Shown: piece by piece, positions 31,655 to 40,617 of the stretch | How positions within the stretch are numbered: position 1 is the stretch's first letter | Layout: each line of letters opens with the position of its first letter | Program-made: the position numbers and the translations under genes | Notes under the pieces: model-generated | Told to the model about the DNA's origin: nothing | The model's input: the letters and a program-made list of their open reading frames with translations, nothing else | Databases searched by the model: none | From: JANXMY01 sp964251675 | GTDB lineage: Bacteria; Armatimonadota; Armatimonadia; Armatimonadales; Capsulimonadaceae | Assembly (NCBI GenBank): GCA_964251675.1 | Contig: CAXUKS010000002.1 | Span: 1-64,000 of the forward strand | Length of the DNA stretch: 64,000 nt | Direction: 5' to 3'

Positions 31655-32383
31655 TTACATCTGATGGCTTTCCGGCTGCAAGACGAACTCGCCCAGGACC
31701 AGGTGCGCGGGCTGGGTCAGGACGGTGAGAATGGCGTTAGCAGCGTCTTCGGCGGAGAGCATTTTGTCGCGCTGGAGCTTCATGTCTAACCCGTCCCAGA
31801 AGGGGGTGTCTACGCCGCCGAGGTACATCAAGGAGACTTTGATGCTGTGCCGCTTGACTTCGAGCTGCAGCGCTTTGGAGAAGCCCGTGACGGCGTATTT
31901 GGAGGCGCAGTAAAGCGAAGCGTTTGCCATCGGCGCTTTGCCCAGAATTCCCGCGATATTGATGATGTGCCCGCCGCGACCGCCCGCGATCATAGCGCGG
32001 ACGGCGGCCTGTGTCGCCAGCATTGTGCCTTTGACGTTGACCGACAGCAGGCGGTCGATCTCGTCCGCCGTGGTTGTTTCTAAGGGCTTGATCAGGCCGA
32101 CGCCTGCACAGTTAATCAAAATGTCCAGGCCGTCGAAGGCCCGCACGGTTTCCGAGACCAGTCGCTCGACTTGAACGGGGTCGGTCACATCCCCCGTCAG
32201 TGTTACCGCGTCGCCGCCTTCGTAGCTGATCTGCGCGGCGGTTTCCAGTAGCTTGTTTTCCTCGCGCCCGGCCAGCGCCACCGAGATGCCCCGCCGGGCC
32301 AGCGCCCAGGCCGCCGCCTGCCCAATCCCGCTGCCGCCGCCCGTGATCAGCGCGACTTTTCCCTTAAGTTCCGTTTCCGCCAT
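31655..32383 (-). CDS. Short-chain dehydrogenase/reductase
   Basis: A 242-residue SDR resembling 3-oxoacyl-ACP reductases. GGGSGIG (residues 15-21), the NCAG-type motif (INCAGVG) and the catalytic YCASK are present. The usual catalytic serine position is changed: INIAGILGK stands where INISS..G is normal, so the active-site Ser appears to be Ala or Gly. Activity may be altered or the Ser supplied elsewhere. The substrate is not predictable. It is transcribed away from the gene at 32478 and just upstream of hicA on the same strand but with its own spacing. Confidence 0.78.
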   Translation of the reverse strand: MAETELKGKVALITGGGSGIGQAAAWALARRGISVALAGREENKLLETAAQISYEGGDAVTLTGDVTDPVQVERLVSETVRAFDGLDILINCAGVGLIKPLETTTADEIDRLLSVNVKGTMLATQAAVRAMIAGGRGGHIINIAGILGKAPMANASLYCASKYAVTGFSKALQLEVKRHSIKVSLMYLGGVDTPFWDGLDMKLQRDKMLSAEDAANAILTVLTQPAHLVLGEFVLQPESHQM

Positions 32384-32477
32384 CTGCCGTGTCCACTTCT
32401 AAGCCCCATTTGGCAATCCTGTCCCGAATCTGGTACAATAACTCACTACGCAGTATACCCGGAGGACTTCCCTAACG

Positions 32478-33002
32478 ATGGCAGCTTTGACCGCCCCGTA
32501 TGTCGAGACGCAGCAGGTCGTGACCGGCTTTATGTACCAGCTCCATATTGCGGAGGAAACCAACGGGCCGGGCATTACCCGCCTGGACATCGGCCCGTAC
32601 TTTTTTGGCGGCACGCCCGACCAGCCGAAGTACCCGGAGGCCGTCACCAATGAAATGACCCCGCCCGGCTGGGCCGCCGTCCACTGGTTCACCGACCCTG
32701 CCGGGGCAAGCTGGCTGCGCTGGGAAGGCGGGCGCATTGACACCGAAGACGGCGAAGTCCTGTTTCAGCTCACATCGAACTATGCGCCGGGAACGTCTGA
32801 CGCGGCCCTGCATGTCTGGCGCGGCTCCCGTGCCCCGGAGCGGTTTGCTCTCCTGGCTCCCGACTATTCGCAGCCGCCGCCCGCCAACAACCCCCGGCAC
32901 GATGTCAAGGGCCAGAAAGAGTTCGTCAAAGGCACCGGCTGCGCCCCGCCGCTGGCCCTGGCTGTCTTTGGCCTGACCCTGCTGGTGCGGCACTGGATTT
33001 AG
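32478..33002 (+). CDS. Hypothetical protein
   Basis: A 174-residue protein. CCCGGAGG lies about 12 bases before the ATG and a TACAAT -10 at about 32434. The sequence has a beta-rich look with many Trp, Tyr and Pro (GPYFFGGTPDQPKYPEAV, PPGWAAVHWFTDPAG). It ends in a hydrophobic stretch (PPLALAVFGLTLLVRHWI) that could be a C-terminal membrane anchor. No signal peptide and no known family. A family A element begins at the base after its stop codon. Confidence 0.55.
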   Translation: MAALTAPYVETQQVVTGFMYQLHIAEETNGPGITRLDIGPYFFGGTPDQPKYPEAVTNEMTPPGWAAVHWFTDPAGASWLRWEGGRIDTEDGEVLFQLTSNYAPGTSDAALHVWRGSRAPERFALLAPDYSQPPPANNPRHDVKGQKEFVKGTGCAPPLALAVFGLTLLVRHWI

Positions 33003-33112
33003 CCCCCCGCCCCCAATAATGGGGGATCCAGAGAGGACAGGAGAGGAAAGAAGGACAGGGGCAAGCCCTGCCCCTACACTCTGGTCCCCCCAGAATTGGG
33101 GGTTAGGGGGCC
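33003..33112. repeat. Dispersed element family A, copy 5
   Basis: CCCCCAATAATGGGGG at the left, CCCCCAGAATTGGGGG at the right, with an inner CAGGGGCAAGCCCTGCCCCT hairpin. It starts at the base following the previous stop codon and ends 16 bases before hisI. Confidence 0.88.
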
Positions 33113-33128
33113 GTTTTCGTAAACACTT

Positions 33129-33530
33129 ATGAACTCAATTATCGACCAAATCAACTGGGACAAGGCCGACGGCGGCCTCGTGCCTGCCGTGGTGCAGGAC
33201 GCCGACACCAGAGACGTGCTGATGCTCGGCTTTATGAACCGCGCCGCGCTGGAAAAAACCCTGCGTGAGGGCAAAGTAACGTTCTGGACCCGCTCCCGGC
33301 AGAAGCTGTGGACCAAAGGCGAAACCAGCGGCAACACACTGAACTTTGTGTCGCTGCGGATCAACTGCAACGACGACTCACTCTTAGTGCTGGCGCATCC
33401 CATCGGCGCGACTTGCCATACCGGGCATCCGACCTGCTACTACCGAGAGGTTACGGCGGAAGACCAGCCCTGGCAGACCGTGACCGAGCCGCAGTTTGAC
33501 CCGGAACAAGTTTACGCCGCGAAAACGTAG
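33129..33530 (+). CDS. hisI: Phosphoribosyl-AMP cyclohydrolase
   Basis: A 133-residue HisI catalysing the third step of histidine synthesis (opening the adenine ring of PR-AMP). The zinc and magnesium site residues are visible: C80 and D82 in NCNDDSLL, C96 and C103 in ATCHTGHPTCYY. WTRSRQKLWTKGETSGN is the family signature. It lacks the fused HisE domain found in some species. It is isolated from other his genes here. Confidence 0.95.
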   Translation: MNSIIDQINWDKADGGLVPAVVQDADTRDVLMLGFMNRAALEKTLREGKVTFWTRSRQKLWTKGETSGNTLNFVSLRINCNDDSLLVLAHPIGATCHTGHPTCYYREVTAEDQPWQTVTEPQFDPEQVYAAKT

Positions 33531-33581
33531 AAAAGACAGGGGCAGGGTCTCCCCGTCCTCTTTCTTGGTCTTTCCTAAATT

Positions 33582-33627
33582 TTTGTCCGAAGGACATTTC
33601 CCTGCCGGGGGTTTCTACACCCCCGGC
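33582..33627. repeat. Family D palindrome with TTTGTCCGAAGGACATTTCC extension, left copy
   Basis: TTTGTCCGAAGGACATTTCC joined to GCCGGGGGT-ttctac-ACCCCCGGC. The inverted counterpart lies at 38254-38300, so the two bracket the gene at 33658-37968. Confidence 0.88.
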
Positions 33628-33657
33628 ACTGTCATTTCAAGAATAGCTCCCCAACCT

Positions 33658-36600
33658 ATGAAATTACCCTCTCGCTTTGCCCGCCAAGCCCCGGCAGCAC
33701 TCCTGCCGCTGGCGCTGTACGTCTTCGCTCTGCCCGTCCATGCCCGCCCGCCGGTGCCGATGGCCCACCCCGCGCCGGGGGCGCGGCTCAAGTGGGACTC
33801 TAAAAAGTTCATGCGCGTCTCTGAGCTGCGGCCCGGCATGAAAGGCTACGCGCTGACGGTCTTCAAGGGGACCAAAATCGAAAAGTTCAACATTGAAATT
33901 TTAGGCGTCATGGCGAAGTTCAATGAAGGCAAAGATTATATCTTGTTCCGGGCGCTCGATGGGCCGTCGGTGACGCGCTCGCTGGGAATCGCCCACGGCA
34001 TGAGCGGCAGCCCTATCTATATCAACGGGCGGCTGATTGGCGCGATCTCGATGGGCATTCCCGGCACGCAGTTTGCCCGTGAGCCGATTGCACTGGCGAC
34101 TCCCATTGAAGATATGCTGGAAGCCTGGAGTCCCGATCTGCCTCAGAAGCCCTCCAACATCAGCGCGTCTGCGCCGACCCAGTCTATGGGCATGACCGAC
34201 ACCCGCTACCAGCCGATCAATATGCCGCTCATGGTCAGCGGCCTCGGCAGCCGCTCGATGTCCCGCCTGCGTGACATGATGGCCCCGTACCACTTTGATG
34301 TCATGGCGGGCGGCGGGGGCGCAATGAGCAGCGACGGTCTCAGCACCAACCCGCTGGCAAAGGGCGCGACCCTTCAGCCCGGCTCGGCGGTCGGCGTCTC
34401 GCTGGTGCAGGGCGATGTGGACTACACGGCGACCGGGACCGTTACCTACCGCGACGGCCAGCGGCTTCTCCTGTTCGGCCATCCGTTCACGAGTCTGGGG
34501 CCGATTGACGCGGCGATGACCACCGCCTATGTCGTCAGCATTTTCCCGTCCTATCAGGATTCGGTCAAGCTCGGCTCGCCGATCAAGACCGTCGGGCGCA
34601 TCTTTCAGGACCGGCCCTTCTCGGTCGGCGGCGTGATCGGGCCGATGCCGCAAATGGTCCCCATGACCGTCTCTGTCAACGACCTGTCCACGAAGCGGCG
34701 CAAAGACTTCCATGTCCGCATTATCAACCACCCCCTGCTGACCGCCCAGTTTGTCTCACAGGTGGCTGGGGCGGCAATTGAGCAGATACACGGCCAGCCC
34801 GGCGACTCTATGGCGACGGTCTCTGTGGACGTGGATGCCGAAGAGATCGGGCATATCAAGCGCACCAACACGTTCTATGATGCCACCGCGATTGACCAGA
34901 ACGCGACCGGAGACCTGGACAGCCTGATGCGCCTGCTGTCGTCCAATCCGTTTTATCCGCTGTCCGTTAAAAGCGTCAAAATGTCGGTGACCATCCAGAA
35001 CCGGCATGACACGGCGGAACTTGACCATCTGTTCCTGAAACAGTCCAAATTCGCGCCCGGCGACACCGTCGATGTCGGCGTCGTCCTGAAGCCCTACAAG
35101 CAGCCTCTCTACACACGCACCGTGTCGATTAAAATTCCGCAGAACACCGCCGACGGCCCGCTGACGCTGAATGTGCAGGGCGGCGGATCGGCGGGCGGCG
35201 GCGTCACCAGCCTCCTGGGCGGCCTGCTGCAAATCCGTGCGTCCGAGCCGACCGGCTCCGCCGTCAATGTCGCGCAGCTTGTCAAGAAATTCAATGAAAA
35301 GCCGCGCAACAATCAGCTTGTCACGCGGCTTCTTCTGCCGACCTCGGCGCTGAGTATCAAAGGCGAAAAATTGACCGGCCTGCCGCCGAACCTCGCCGCC
35401 GCCATGCAGTCGTCGCGCACGACGGGCCTAAAAACCGAGCGTGATGAAGTCAAAGAAACTGAAACGCTGCCCTATGTCCTGTCCGGCAGTCAGTCGTTGA
35501 CAATCACCGTGCGCCGCCGGGACCTTATCGAGGCCCCCTCGTCGCTGTCTTCTGCTGCCTCCCCGGCAGCGACTAGCCCGCCGCCCGCTCCGGCCTCTGA
35601 TGCGCCCGCCCCGTCGCCGCTGTCCAACGGCGGCGATGACGGCGACGATGACACTGATGACATGGCCCGGCTGCTGTCTCCGGCAGGCTTTATCCTGTAC
35701 CATCGCCGCCCGCTCACACTGGCCGCTGTCAGCGCCGCCCCTGCCGAAACAAAACCCGCAGACACGAAGCCCGCAGACACGAAGCCTGCCCCGGCTACTG
35801 TCCCCGACGCTGCCAAGCCCGCTGTTGTCAAACCCGTAGGTCGCCTGGCGTCCGTGTGGCATCAGGGCACGCAGGCCGACTTCGCGGCAGGCAGCCTCAC
35901 CAACGTCGCCGTGACCAGCCTCGGCGATGTGCGCCTGGCCCCCTCTCTGCGGAAGCTGGCTGACACCACGCAGAACTATGTCTGGGCTATCCTGCCCGAC
36001 GGCCATGGCAATGTGTACCTGGGCACAGGCGACAGCGGCGAGATCTTGAAGATGGACACGGCAGGCAAAGTCAGCACGTTTTACAAAACCGGCGAGCTGG
36101 AAGTGACCTCACTGGCACTCGCGCCGGACGGCACGCTGTATGCCGGAACCGCGCCGCACGGCATTGTCTTCGCGGTCGGCCCCGACGGCAAAGGCCGTAA
36201 GGTGCTGACCGCCCCGGAGAAATATGTGACGGCGGTGGCCCTGAACAACACGGGGGCGGATGTTTATGCCGCGACTGGCGGCGGCACAGGCCGTGTCTAC
36301 CGTGTACGCGATGGCTCCGTGCCGCTGTTCACCTCGCCCGAGGCGCACATTCTTTCGCTGGCGACCGGCAAAGACGGCACGGTCTATGCGGGAAGCTCGC
36401 CGGATGGCATCGTCTACAAAATCACGTCGGACGGCAAAAGCACGGTGCTGTACGACGCGACGGAGCCGAATATCACGGCTTTAACGACCGACAAAGACGG
36501 CAATGTGTATACGGGCACCGGGCCGACCGGGACGGTCTACCGCATCAGCGCCGATGGCACGGCCAAGCGAGTGCTGGCGAAGCTCACCACCGGCATCACT

Positions 36601-37968
36601 GGCCTCCAATCCGACGCTGACGGCGCGGTTTATGCTGTCTCCGGCGGCACGGTCACGAAAATCAACCCCGACGACACCACGCAGTCATTCGTAGCCCCGG
36701 AAGACCAGCAGTTTGTATCTCTCGCACTGGATCCGTCCACGGGCACGGTCTATACCGGAACCGGCGTTGTCGGCAGTGTGTATGCTATCGGCGCATCTCG
36801 GCAGACGGCGGGGCAGGGGAGTGGCTTGCAGGGCACGTACCAATCGGTCGTCCATGACGCAGGCATCCGGGCCAAGTGGGGCACGCTGACGTGGGGCGGC
36901 GACGCGGGAGTGAGTCTCCAAACCCGCAGCGGCGATGTGCCCCGCCCCGACGCCTCGTGGAGCACCTGGTCCGCCCCGCTGACCGCCCCCGCCGGGCAGA
37001 CCGTGACCTCGCCGCCCGCCCGGTATATTCAGTATCAGGCCATGCTGACCGGCGGCAGCGGAACGGTCGTCCCGCGCCTGCGGGATGTGACGCTCTACTA
37101 CCTGCCGCGCAATCAGGCTCCGACGGTTGCCCTCCGCAAGCCCGCCGATGGCGACGCCGTCTCCAAAGATATGCTGATTCAATGGACAGCCAGCGATCCT
37201 GACAAAGACACACTGGCTTACGATGTGGCCTATTCCAAAGATGGCGGCCAAACGTGGACCCTGATCAAGAAACGCGCCGGGGCCACTAAAACCGTGACCA
37301 GGACCGTCGCGGTCACGCCCGCGTCGCCCGCCGCGATTGTCGCGCAGGGGGCCGCCAATCTGGACAAAGTCACCAACCTGCCGCCTGCCGTCCGCGCCCA
37401 GATTTTGGCCCAGATGAAAGCCGAACAGCTCAAAGCCGCTGCGGCTCCCGTGGCGGCTCCCAAAACTGCCGCCGACAAAGGGGCGGTAGAGCTGAAAGAA
37501 ACGTCGTTCTCGTGGGACACGACCGAAGTGTCAGACGGAACCTATCAGCTTCGGGTGACTGCCAGCGACAAGCCCTCGAACCCCACGGATGCCCTCAGCG
37601 CCCGTGCCGTGTCCGCGCCCTTCCTGGTCGCTAACGCTGTGCCGACCCTGACGGTCAAGATCATGATGGAACGTGACATCCTCGCATCTCAGGGCACTTA
37701 TGTGGCCGACGATAATACGATTGTCCTCAACGGCGCGGTGACGACCGGCCCGGCGTTTGTGAAAGCCGTGCAGGCTAAAATCGACGGCGGCGACCCCATT
37801 GCCGCCTCTGCCGATGACGGCCTCTTTGATTCGCCTTCCGAAGCCTGGTCGCTGACCCTGCCTGCGCTGACTGTTGGCAAGCACTCGGTAGAGGTGCAGG
37901 CGATAGACCGGGCAGGCAACACCGTGACAAAGACGGTGGAGGTGACGAGCGCGGGGCCGGGCGGGTAG
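33658..37968 (+). CDS. Secreted SpoIVB-type (S55) peptidase fused to a beta-propeller and Ig-like domains
   Basis: A 1436-residue exported protein starting at ATG 33658; the longer frame is repeat sequence. Signal peptide at 1-30. Residues about 50-400 match the S55 (SpoIVB) serine peptidase domain: the serine is in AHGMSGSPIYING (116-118) and a GHPF histidine is at about 277. A beta-rich region follows, then a Pro/Lys-rich linker with repeats of PADTK. Next comes a propeller of NHL/PQQ-like blades at about 780-1050 (DGNVYTGTGPTGTVYRIS). The end has Ig/fibronectin-like domains (WTASDPDKDTLAYDVAYS). In Bacillus SpoIVB triggers sporulation signalling; here the fusion suggests a cell-surface protease with adhesive or recognition modules. 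Substrate unknown. Confidence 0.8.
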   Translation: MKLPSRFARQAPAALLPLALYVFALPVHARPPVPMAHPAPGARLKWDSKKFMRVSELRPGMKGYALTVFKGTKIEKFNIEILGVMAKFNEGKDYILFRALDGPSVTRSLGIAHGMSGSPIYINGRLIGAISMGIPGTQFAREPIALATPIEDMLEAWSPDLPQKPSNISASAPTQSMGMTDTRYQPINMPLMVSGLGSRSMSRLRDMMAPYHFDVMAGGGGAMSSDGLSTNPLAKGATLQPGSAVGVSLVQGDVDYTATGTVTYRDGQRLLLFGHPFTSLGPIDAAMTTAYVVSIFPSYQDSVKLGSPIKTVGRIFQDRPFSVGGVIGPMPQMVPMTVSVNDLSTKRRKDFHVRIINHPLLTAQFVSQVAGAAIEQIHGQPGDSMATVSVDVDAEEIGHIKRTNTFYDATAIDQNATGDLDSLMRLLSSNPFYPLSVKSVKMSVTIQNRHDTAELDHLFLKQSKFAPGDTVDVGVVLKPYKQPLYTRTVSIKIPQNTADGPLTLNVQGGGSAGGGVTSLLGGLLQIRASEPTGSAVNVAQLVKKFNEKPRNNQLVTRLLLPTSALSIKGEKLTGLPPNLAAAMQSSRTTGLKTERDEVKETETLPYVLSGSQSLTITVRRRDLIEAPSSLSSAASPAATSPPPAPASDAPAPSPLSNGGDDGDDDTDDMARLLSPAGFILYHRRPLTLAAVSAAPAETKPADTKPADTKPAPATVPDAAKPAVVKPVGRLASVWHQGTQADFAAGSLTNVAVTSLGDVRLAPSLRKLADTTQNYVWAILPDGHGNVYLGTGDSGEILKMDTAGKVSTFYKTGELEVTSLALAPDGTLYAGTAPHGIVFAVGPDGKGRKVLTAPEKYVTAVALNNTGADVYAATGGGTGRVYRVRDGSVPLFTSPEAHILSLATGKDGTVYAGSSPDGIVYKITSDGKSTVLYDATEPNITALTTDKDGNVYTGTGPTGTVYRISADGTAKRVLAKLTTGITGLQSDADGAVYAVSGGTVTKINPDDTTQSFVAPEDQQFVSLALDPSTGTVYTGTGVVGSVYAIGASRQTAGQGSGLQGTYQSVVHDAGIRAKWGTLTWGGDAGVSLQTRSGDVPRPDASWSTWSAPLTAPAGQTVTSPPARYIQYQAMLTGGSGTVVPRLRDVTLYYLPRNQAPTVALRKPADGDAVSKDMLIQWTASDPDKDTLAYDVAYSKDGGQTWTLIKKRAGATKTVTRTVAVTPASPAAIVAQGAANLDKVTNLPPAVRAQILAQMKAEQLKAAAAPVAAPKTAADKGAVELKETSFSWDTTEVSDGTYQLRVTASDKPSNPTDALSARAVSAPFLVANAVPTLTVKIMMERDILASQGTYVADDNTIVLNGAVTTGPAFVKAVQAKIDGGDPIAASADDGLFDSPSEAWSLTLPALTVGKHSVEVQAIDRAGNTVTKTVEVTSAGPGG

Positions 37969-37972
37969 GAAG

Positions 37973-38038
37973 CCCCCCCCGCCCCCAATAATGGGGGAGC
38001 CAGATAAGGAATAGGAAACGGATAAAGAATAGGAAACG
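37973..38038. repeat. Family A half-element plus 18-bp tandem repeat
   Basis: CCCCCCCCGCCCCCAATAAT then GGGGGAGCC begin just after the stop codon, without the partner half. Then GATAAGGAATAGGAAACG (38003-38020) and GATAAAGAATAGGAAACG (38021-38038) repeat in tandem, differing by one base. Confidence 0.8.
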
Positions 38039-38071
38039 GAAAGCCCGGCTCGTGAGAGCCGGGCTTTTTGG
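38039..38071 (+). terminator. Terminator of the S55-propeller gene
   Basis: AAGCCCGGCT-cgtgag-AGCCGGGCTTTTTGG: a perfect nine- to ten-base stem with a T-run, about 70 bases after the stop codon. Confidence 0.92.
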
Positions 38072-38089
38072 CGTTTCGCGGGGGGAGCC

Positions 38090-38300
38090 GAGGGGTTAAA
38101 ACCCCTCTCTAGAGGCGAGGACGCCGGAAAACTAAAGAGTGAAACACGCCGGGCCGTCGTCATAGCCCGATTGGCCTCCCGGCGCGAAGCGCCTTCCAGC
38201 GAGGGGTTTTAACCCCTCGGCTTGGCGTTGCTGCATAAATTGACAGACCAAATGCCGGGGGTGTAAAAACCCCCGGCAAGGAAATGTCCTTCGGACAAAG
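38090..38300. repeat. Two family E hairpins and an inverted family D copy
   Basis: GAGGGGTT-aa-AACCCCTC at 38090-38107, CGAGGGGTTTTAACCCCTCG at 38200-38219, and GCCGGGGGT-gtaaaa-ACCCCCGGC with GGAAATGTCCTTCGGACAAA at 38254-38300. The stretch 37969-38487 holds no gene; it consists of these repeats, a GTAGGGGcaagCCCTACCCC hairpin at 38331 and two terminators. Confidence 0.85.
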
Positions 38301-38369
38301 ACAAGAAAAGGACAAAGACAGGAAAGATGGGTAGGGGCAAGCCCTACCCCTACGGGTTACAGGTTATCT

Positions 38370-38410
38370 GGCCCCTTCTCCTTAAGCAAGGAGAGGGCTG
38401 GGGTGAGGTT
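38370..38410. repeat. Family H unit
   Basis: CCCCTTCTCCTTaagcAAGG, then AGAGGGCTGGGGTGAGG. The AGGGCTGGGGTGAGG core is the same as inside the element at 23325-23472 and resembles a short repeat widespread in many bacterial phyla. Confidence 0.65.
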
Positions 38411-38421
38411 CCTACGCAAAG

Positions 38422-38452
38422 AAAAACCCCCGAGGCGTAAGCCTCGGGGGTT
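38422..38452 (-). terminator. Terminator of the SLH porin gene
   Basis: AACCCCCGAGGC-gtaa-GCCTCGGGGGTT with a T-run on the minus strand (the AAAAA at 38422-38426). It lies 36 bases past the porin stop codon. Confidence 0.9.
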
Positions 38453-38487
38453 CGTTCGTTTGTCTCTGAAAGAAACTTGGCAGAAAC

Positions 38488-40617
38488 TTAGAACTTGAGC
38501 TGGAACTGGCCCACAGCGACGCTGCCGTCGGAGCGGCCGTTGTTGTTCGTCTCGGAGACCTGATCGAAGCCCGTGCCATGATCATCGTAGTGGACGATCT
38601 GGTACAGCAGCTTGATGCTGGCGTTCTTGCTGATCGTGTGGCCCAGTCCGATGTTGACATAGGACTCGGTCGGGCGGCCATCACGGGCCAGCGGCGAACC
38701 GCCGCCGGGCAGGGTCTCGTTCCGCAGGTCATACTGAACGTTCTCGTAGCCCAGGTCCACGCCGTAGGCGCTGCTCAGGCCGTAGCCCAGGCCCACCTGG
38801 TAGCGGCTGACATGGTCGTTCTGCTGCAGGGGCGAGTTGATCGCCGTGCCATCCGCATTGGAGCCGTAAGCCGCTTTGTAGAACTGAGCGTCGGCGTTCA
38901 GGGTCAGCTTGCGGCTGAGCGCATACTTGGCCGAAACGACCGGGCCGCGCACGTTCGTCGGGTTCGTCCACGCGCCGAGCTTGCCCCAGTAGCCGGGAGC
39001 GGAGTATTCCGGTCCGAAGTACTGGTAGCCGCCCTTGAGCTGGATGCCGGCGATGGCAAAGCCTGCCTGTGCATCGTACTGCTGGTAGCGGAAGCCCGAG
39101 CCAACGTTGTTGAACTGGTTGTTGAAGGCATGGGCGGAGATGTTATACGCGCCGTCCAGCAGAATGCCGCCCTTCTTGACACCGGGCAGACCAAACGGCA
39201 GTGCCCCGTTGAAATCCAGTCCGTACACCGTCAGGCGGTTGTACTGGCCGTTGCCCTGGCCCAGCGCTGTCGACTGGGTGCTTCGGTTCGGGTCGGTGAT
39301 GCCGTCCACGGGGCCGACAAAGCTGCCGTCGCCGAGTCCAAACTGCTCCACTGTGACGCCGAAAGTTGCGCCTTCAGGAGAGCCGAGGGTGGCCCGTCCG
39401 CCAACACCTGTCTGAATCTGAGTGGCATGGTTTGCGGGAATCAGGCCACCGGGGCGGGACTGGGCCACGCCCAGAACCAGCGGGTTGAAGGGGTTGCCCG
39501 CCTGACCGGTGACGGGAACACCCACCGAGCCGCCGTAAGGCTGGCTGAACTGGATGCCGTTGTACTTGGCGGCGAACGCCTGCACTTTGACCGGACCGAC
39601 CTTCAGGCTCAGCCCTGCGCCGTCGCCGACAATATCGCCATCATCGGTCTGCGCCAGGTTGGTGTAGATGTCAGCATCCACCTGCTTCAAGGTGTACTTG
39701 GTGAACTGGTTGCCATAGCGACCGACCAGCAGCTGTGCGCCGCCGAGGGGGCCGAGCTTGACCGCCGCGTCCAGGTAAGCCTTGTAAACATTGGCATACT
39801 GGAAGCCATTGCCACCCTGACCGAGACTGCCGGGGCGAAGGATGTTGGCCGTGCCACCTGCGGCATAGCCGGGGAAGGCCGCCGTGTTGCCGACCTGGCT
39901 CAGGTAGTTGCCGAAGTCCAGCGAGACATTGGCGGTGGCCGTGTCGCTGAGCTTGCCGCGAATGTTCAGCAGGATGTCATGGTAGACGTCCGAGGAGCCG
40001 AGCAGGCGGTCATTGAAGCCGGTCGCGCCCTGGTAAACGCCGTTCTTGTCCAAGAAAGGAGCGTACTGTCCGCTTGCATCCCGCTTGCGGGAAGCAACGC
40101 CTGTGGCGACGATGTTGACGACGCCAGTGATGTTCAGGCGGCGCTGCTCTTCGACGACCGAGCCGAGGATGCCCTCGTCCGTGTTCAGGCGACCCTCAAT
40201 CTTATCGACGCGTGCTTCGAGGGCGGCGAGGCGAGCGTTGATGCCAGCCACGTCCTGGCCGAGGCGGGTCAGTTCGTCCTGGAAGCCGTTGACGAGCGTT
40301 CTCAGGGCGTCGATAGCCTGCGTGTTTGCAGCGATCCGGGCCTCAAGGCCGCTGGTGTCGGTGGGCTTGATCTGGGCGAGCAGGCGGGCAATAGCAACCG
40401 CGAACTCGTAGCGTGTCATCGGGCGGCGGCCACCGTAGGTGCCGTCAGGATAGCCGATCACGATACCGGCCTTCTGAAGGGTGTCCACCGACTGGTACGC
40501 CCAGTGGTCGGTGGGAACGTCCGCGAACGGGCCGGAAGCGGCCTGTGCGTGGGTGATGGCGGGGCTGCCCAGGAAGGCAATGCCCATGCCGGCGAGAAGT
40601 ACGAGGGACTTCTTCAT
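38488..40617 (-). CDS. SLH-domain outer-membrane porin (OmpM/SlpA type)
   Basis: A 709-residue protein with signal peptide (MKKSLVLLAGMGIAFLGS...), one SLH domain (residues about 30-90: FADVPTDHWAYQSVDTLQKA, GYPDGTYGGRRPMTRYEFA), a coiled coil (about 95-160, LEARIAANTQAIDALRTL) and a C-terminal beta-barrel of alternating aromatic strands ending KF. This layout is that of OmpM/SlpA-type porins, where the SLH domain grips peptidoglycan-linked polymer and the barrel spans the outer membrane. AAGGAG precedes the ATG. A long leader and strong terminator suggest high expression. The same SLH sequence appears in the 23474 mini-protein. Confidence 0.9.
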   Translation of the reverse strand: MKKSLVLLAGMGIAFLGSPAITHAQAASGPFADVPTDHWAYQSVDTLQKAGIVIGYPDGTYGGRRPMTRYEFAVAIARLLAQIKPTDTSGLEARIAANTQAIDALRTLVNGFQDELTRLGQDVAGINARLAALEARVDKIEGRLNTDEGILGSVVEEQRRLNITGVVNIVATGVASRKRDASGQYAPFLDKNGVYQGATGFNDRLLGSSDVYHDILLNIRGKLSDTATANVSLDFGNYLSQVGNTAAFPGYAAGGTANILRPGSLGQGGNGFQYANVYKAYLDAAVKLGPLGGAQLLVGRYGNQFTKYTLKQVDADIYTNLAQTDDGDIVGDGAGLSLKVGPVKVQAFAAKYNGIQFSQPYGGSVGVPVTGQAGNPFNPLVLGVAQSRPGGLIPANHATQIQTGVGGRATLGSPEGATFGVTVEQFGLGDGSFVGPVDGITDPNRSTQSTALGQGNGQYNRLTVYGLDFNGALPFGLPGVKKGGILLDGAYNISAHAFNNQFNNVGSGFRYQQYDAQAGFAIAGIQLKGGYQYFGPEYSAPGYWGKLGAWTNPTNVRGPVVSAKYALSRKLTLNADAQFYKAAYGSNADGTAINSPLQQNDHVSRYQVGLGYGLSSAYGVDLGYENVQYDLRNETLPGGGSPLARDGRPTESYVNIGLGHTISKNASIKLLYQIVHYDDHGTGFDQVSETNNNGRSDGSVAVGQFQLKF

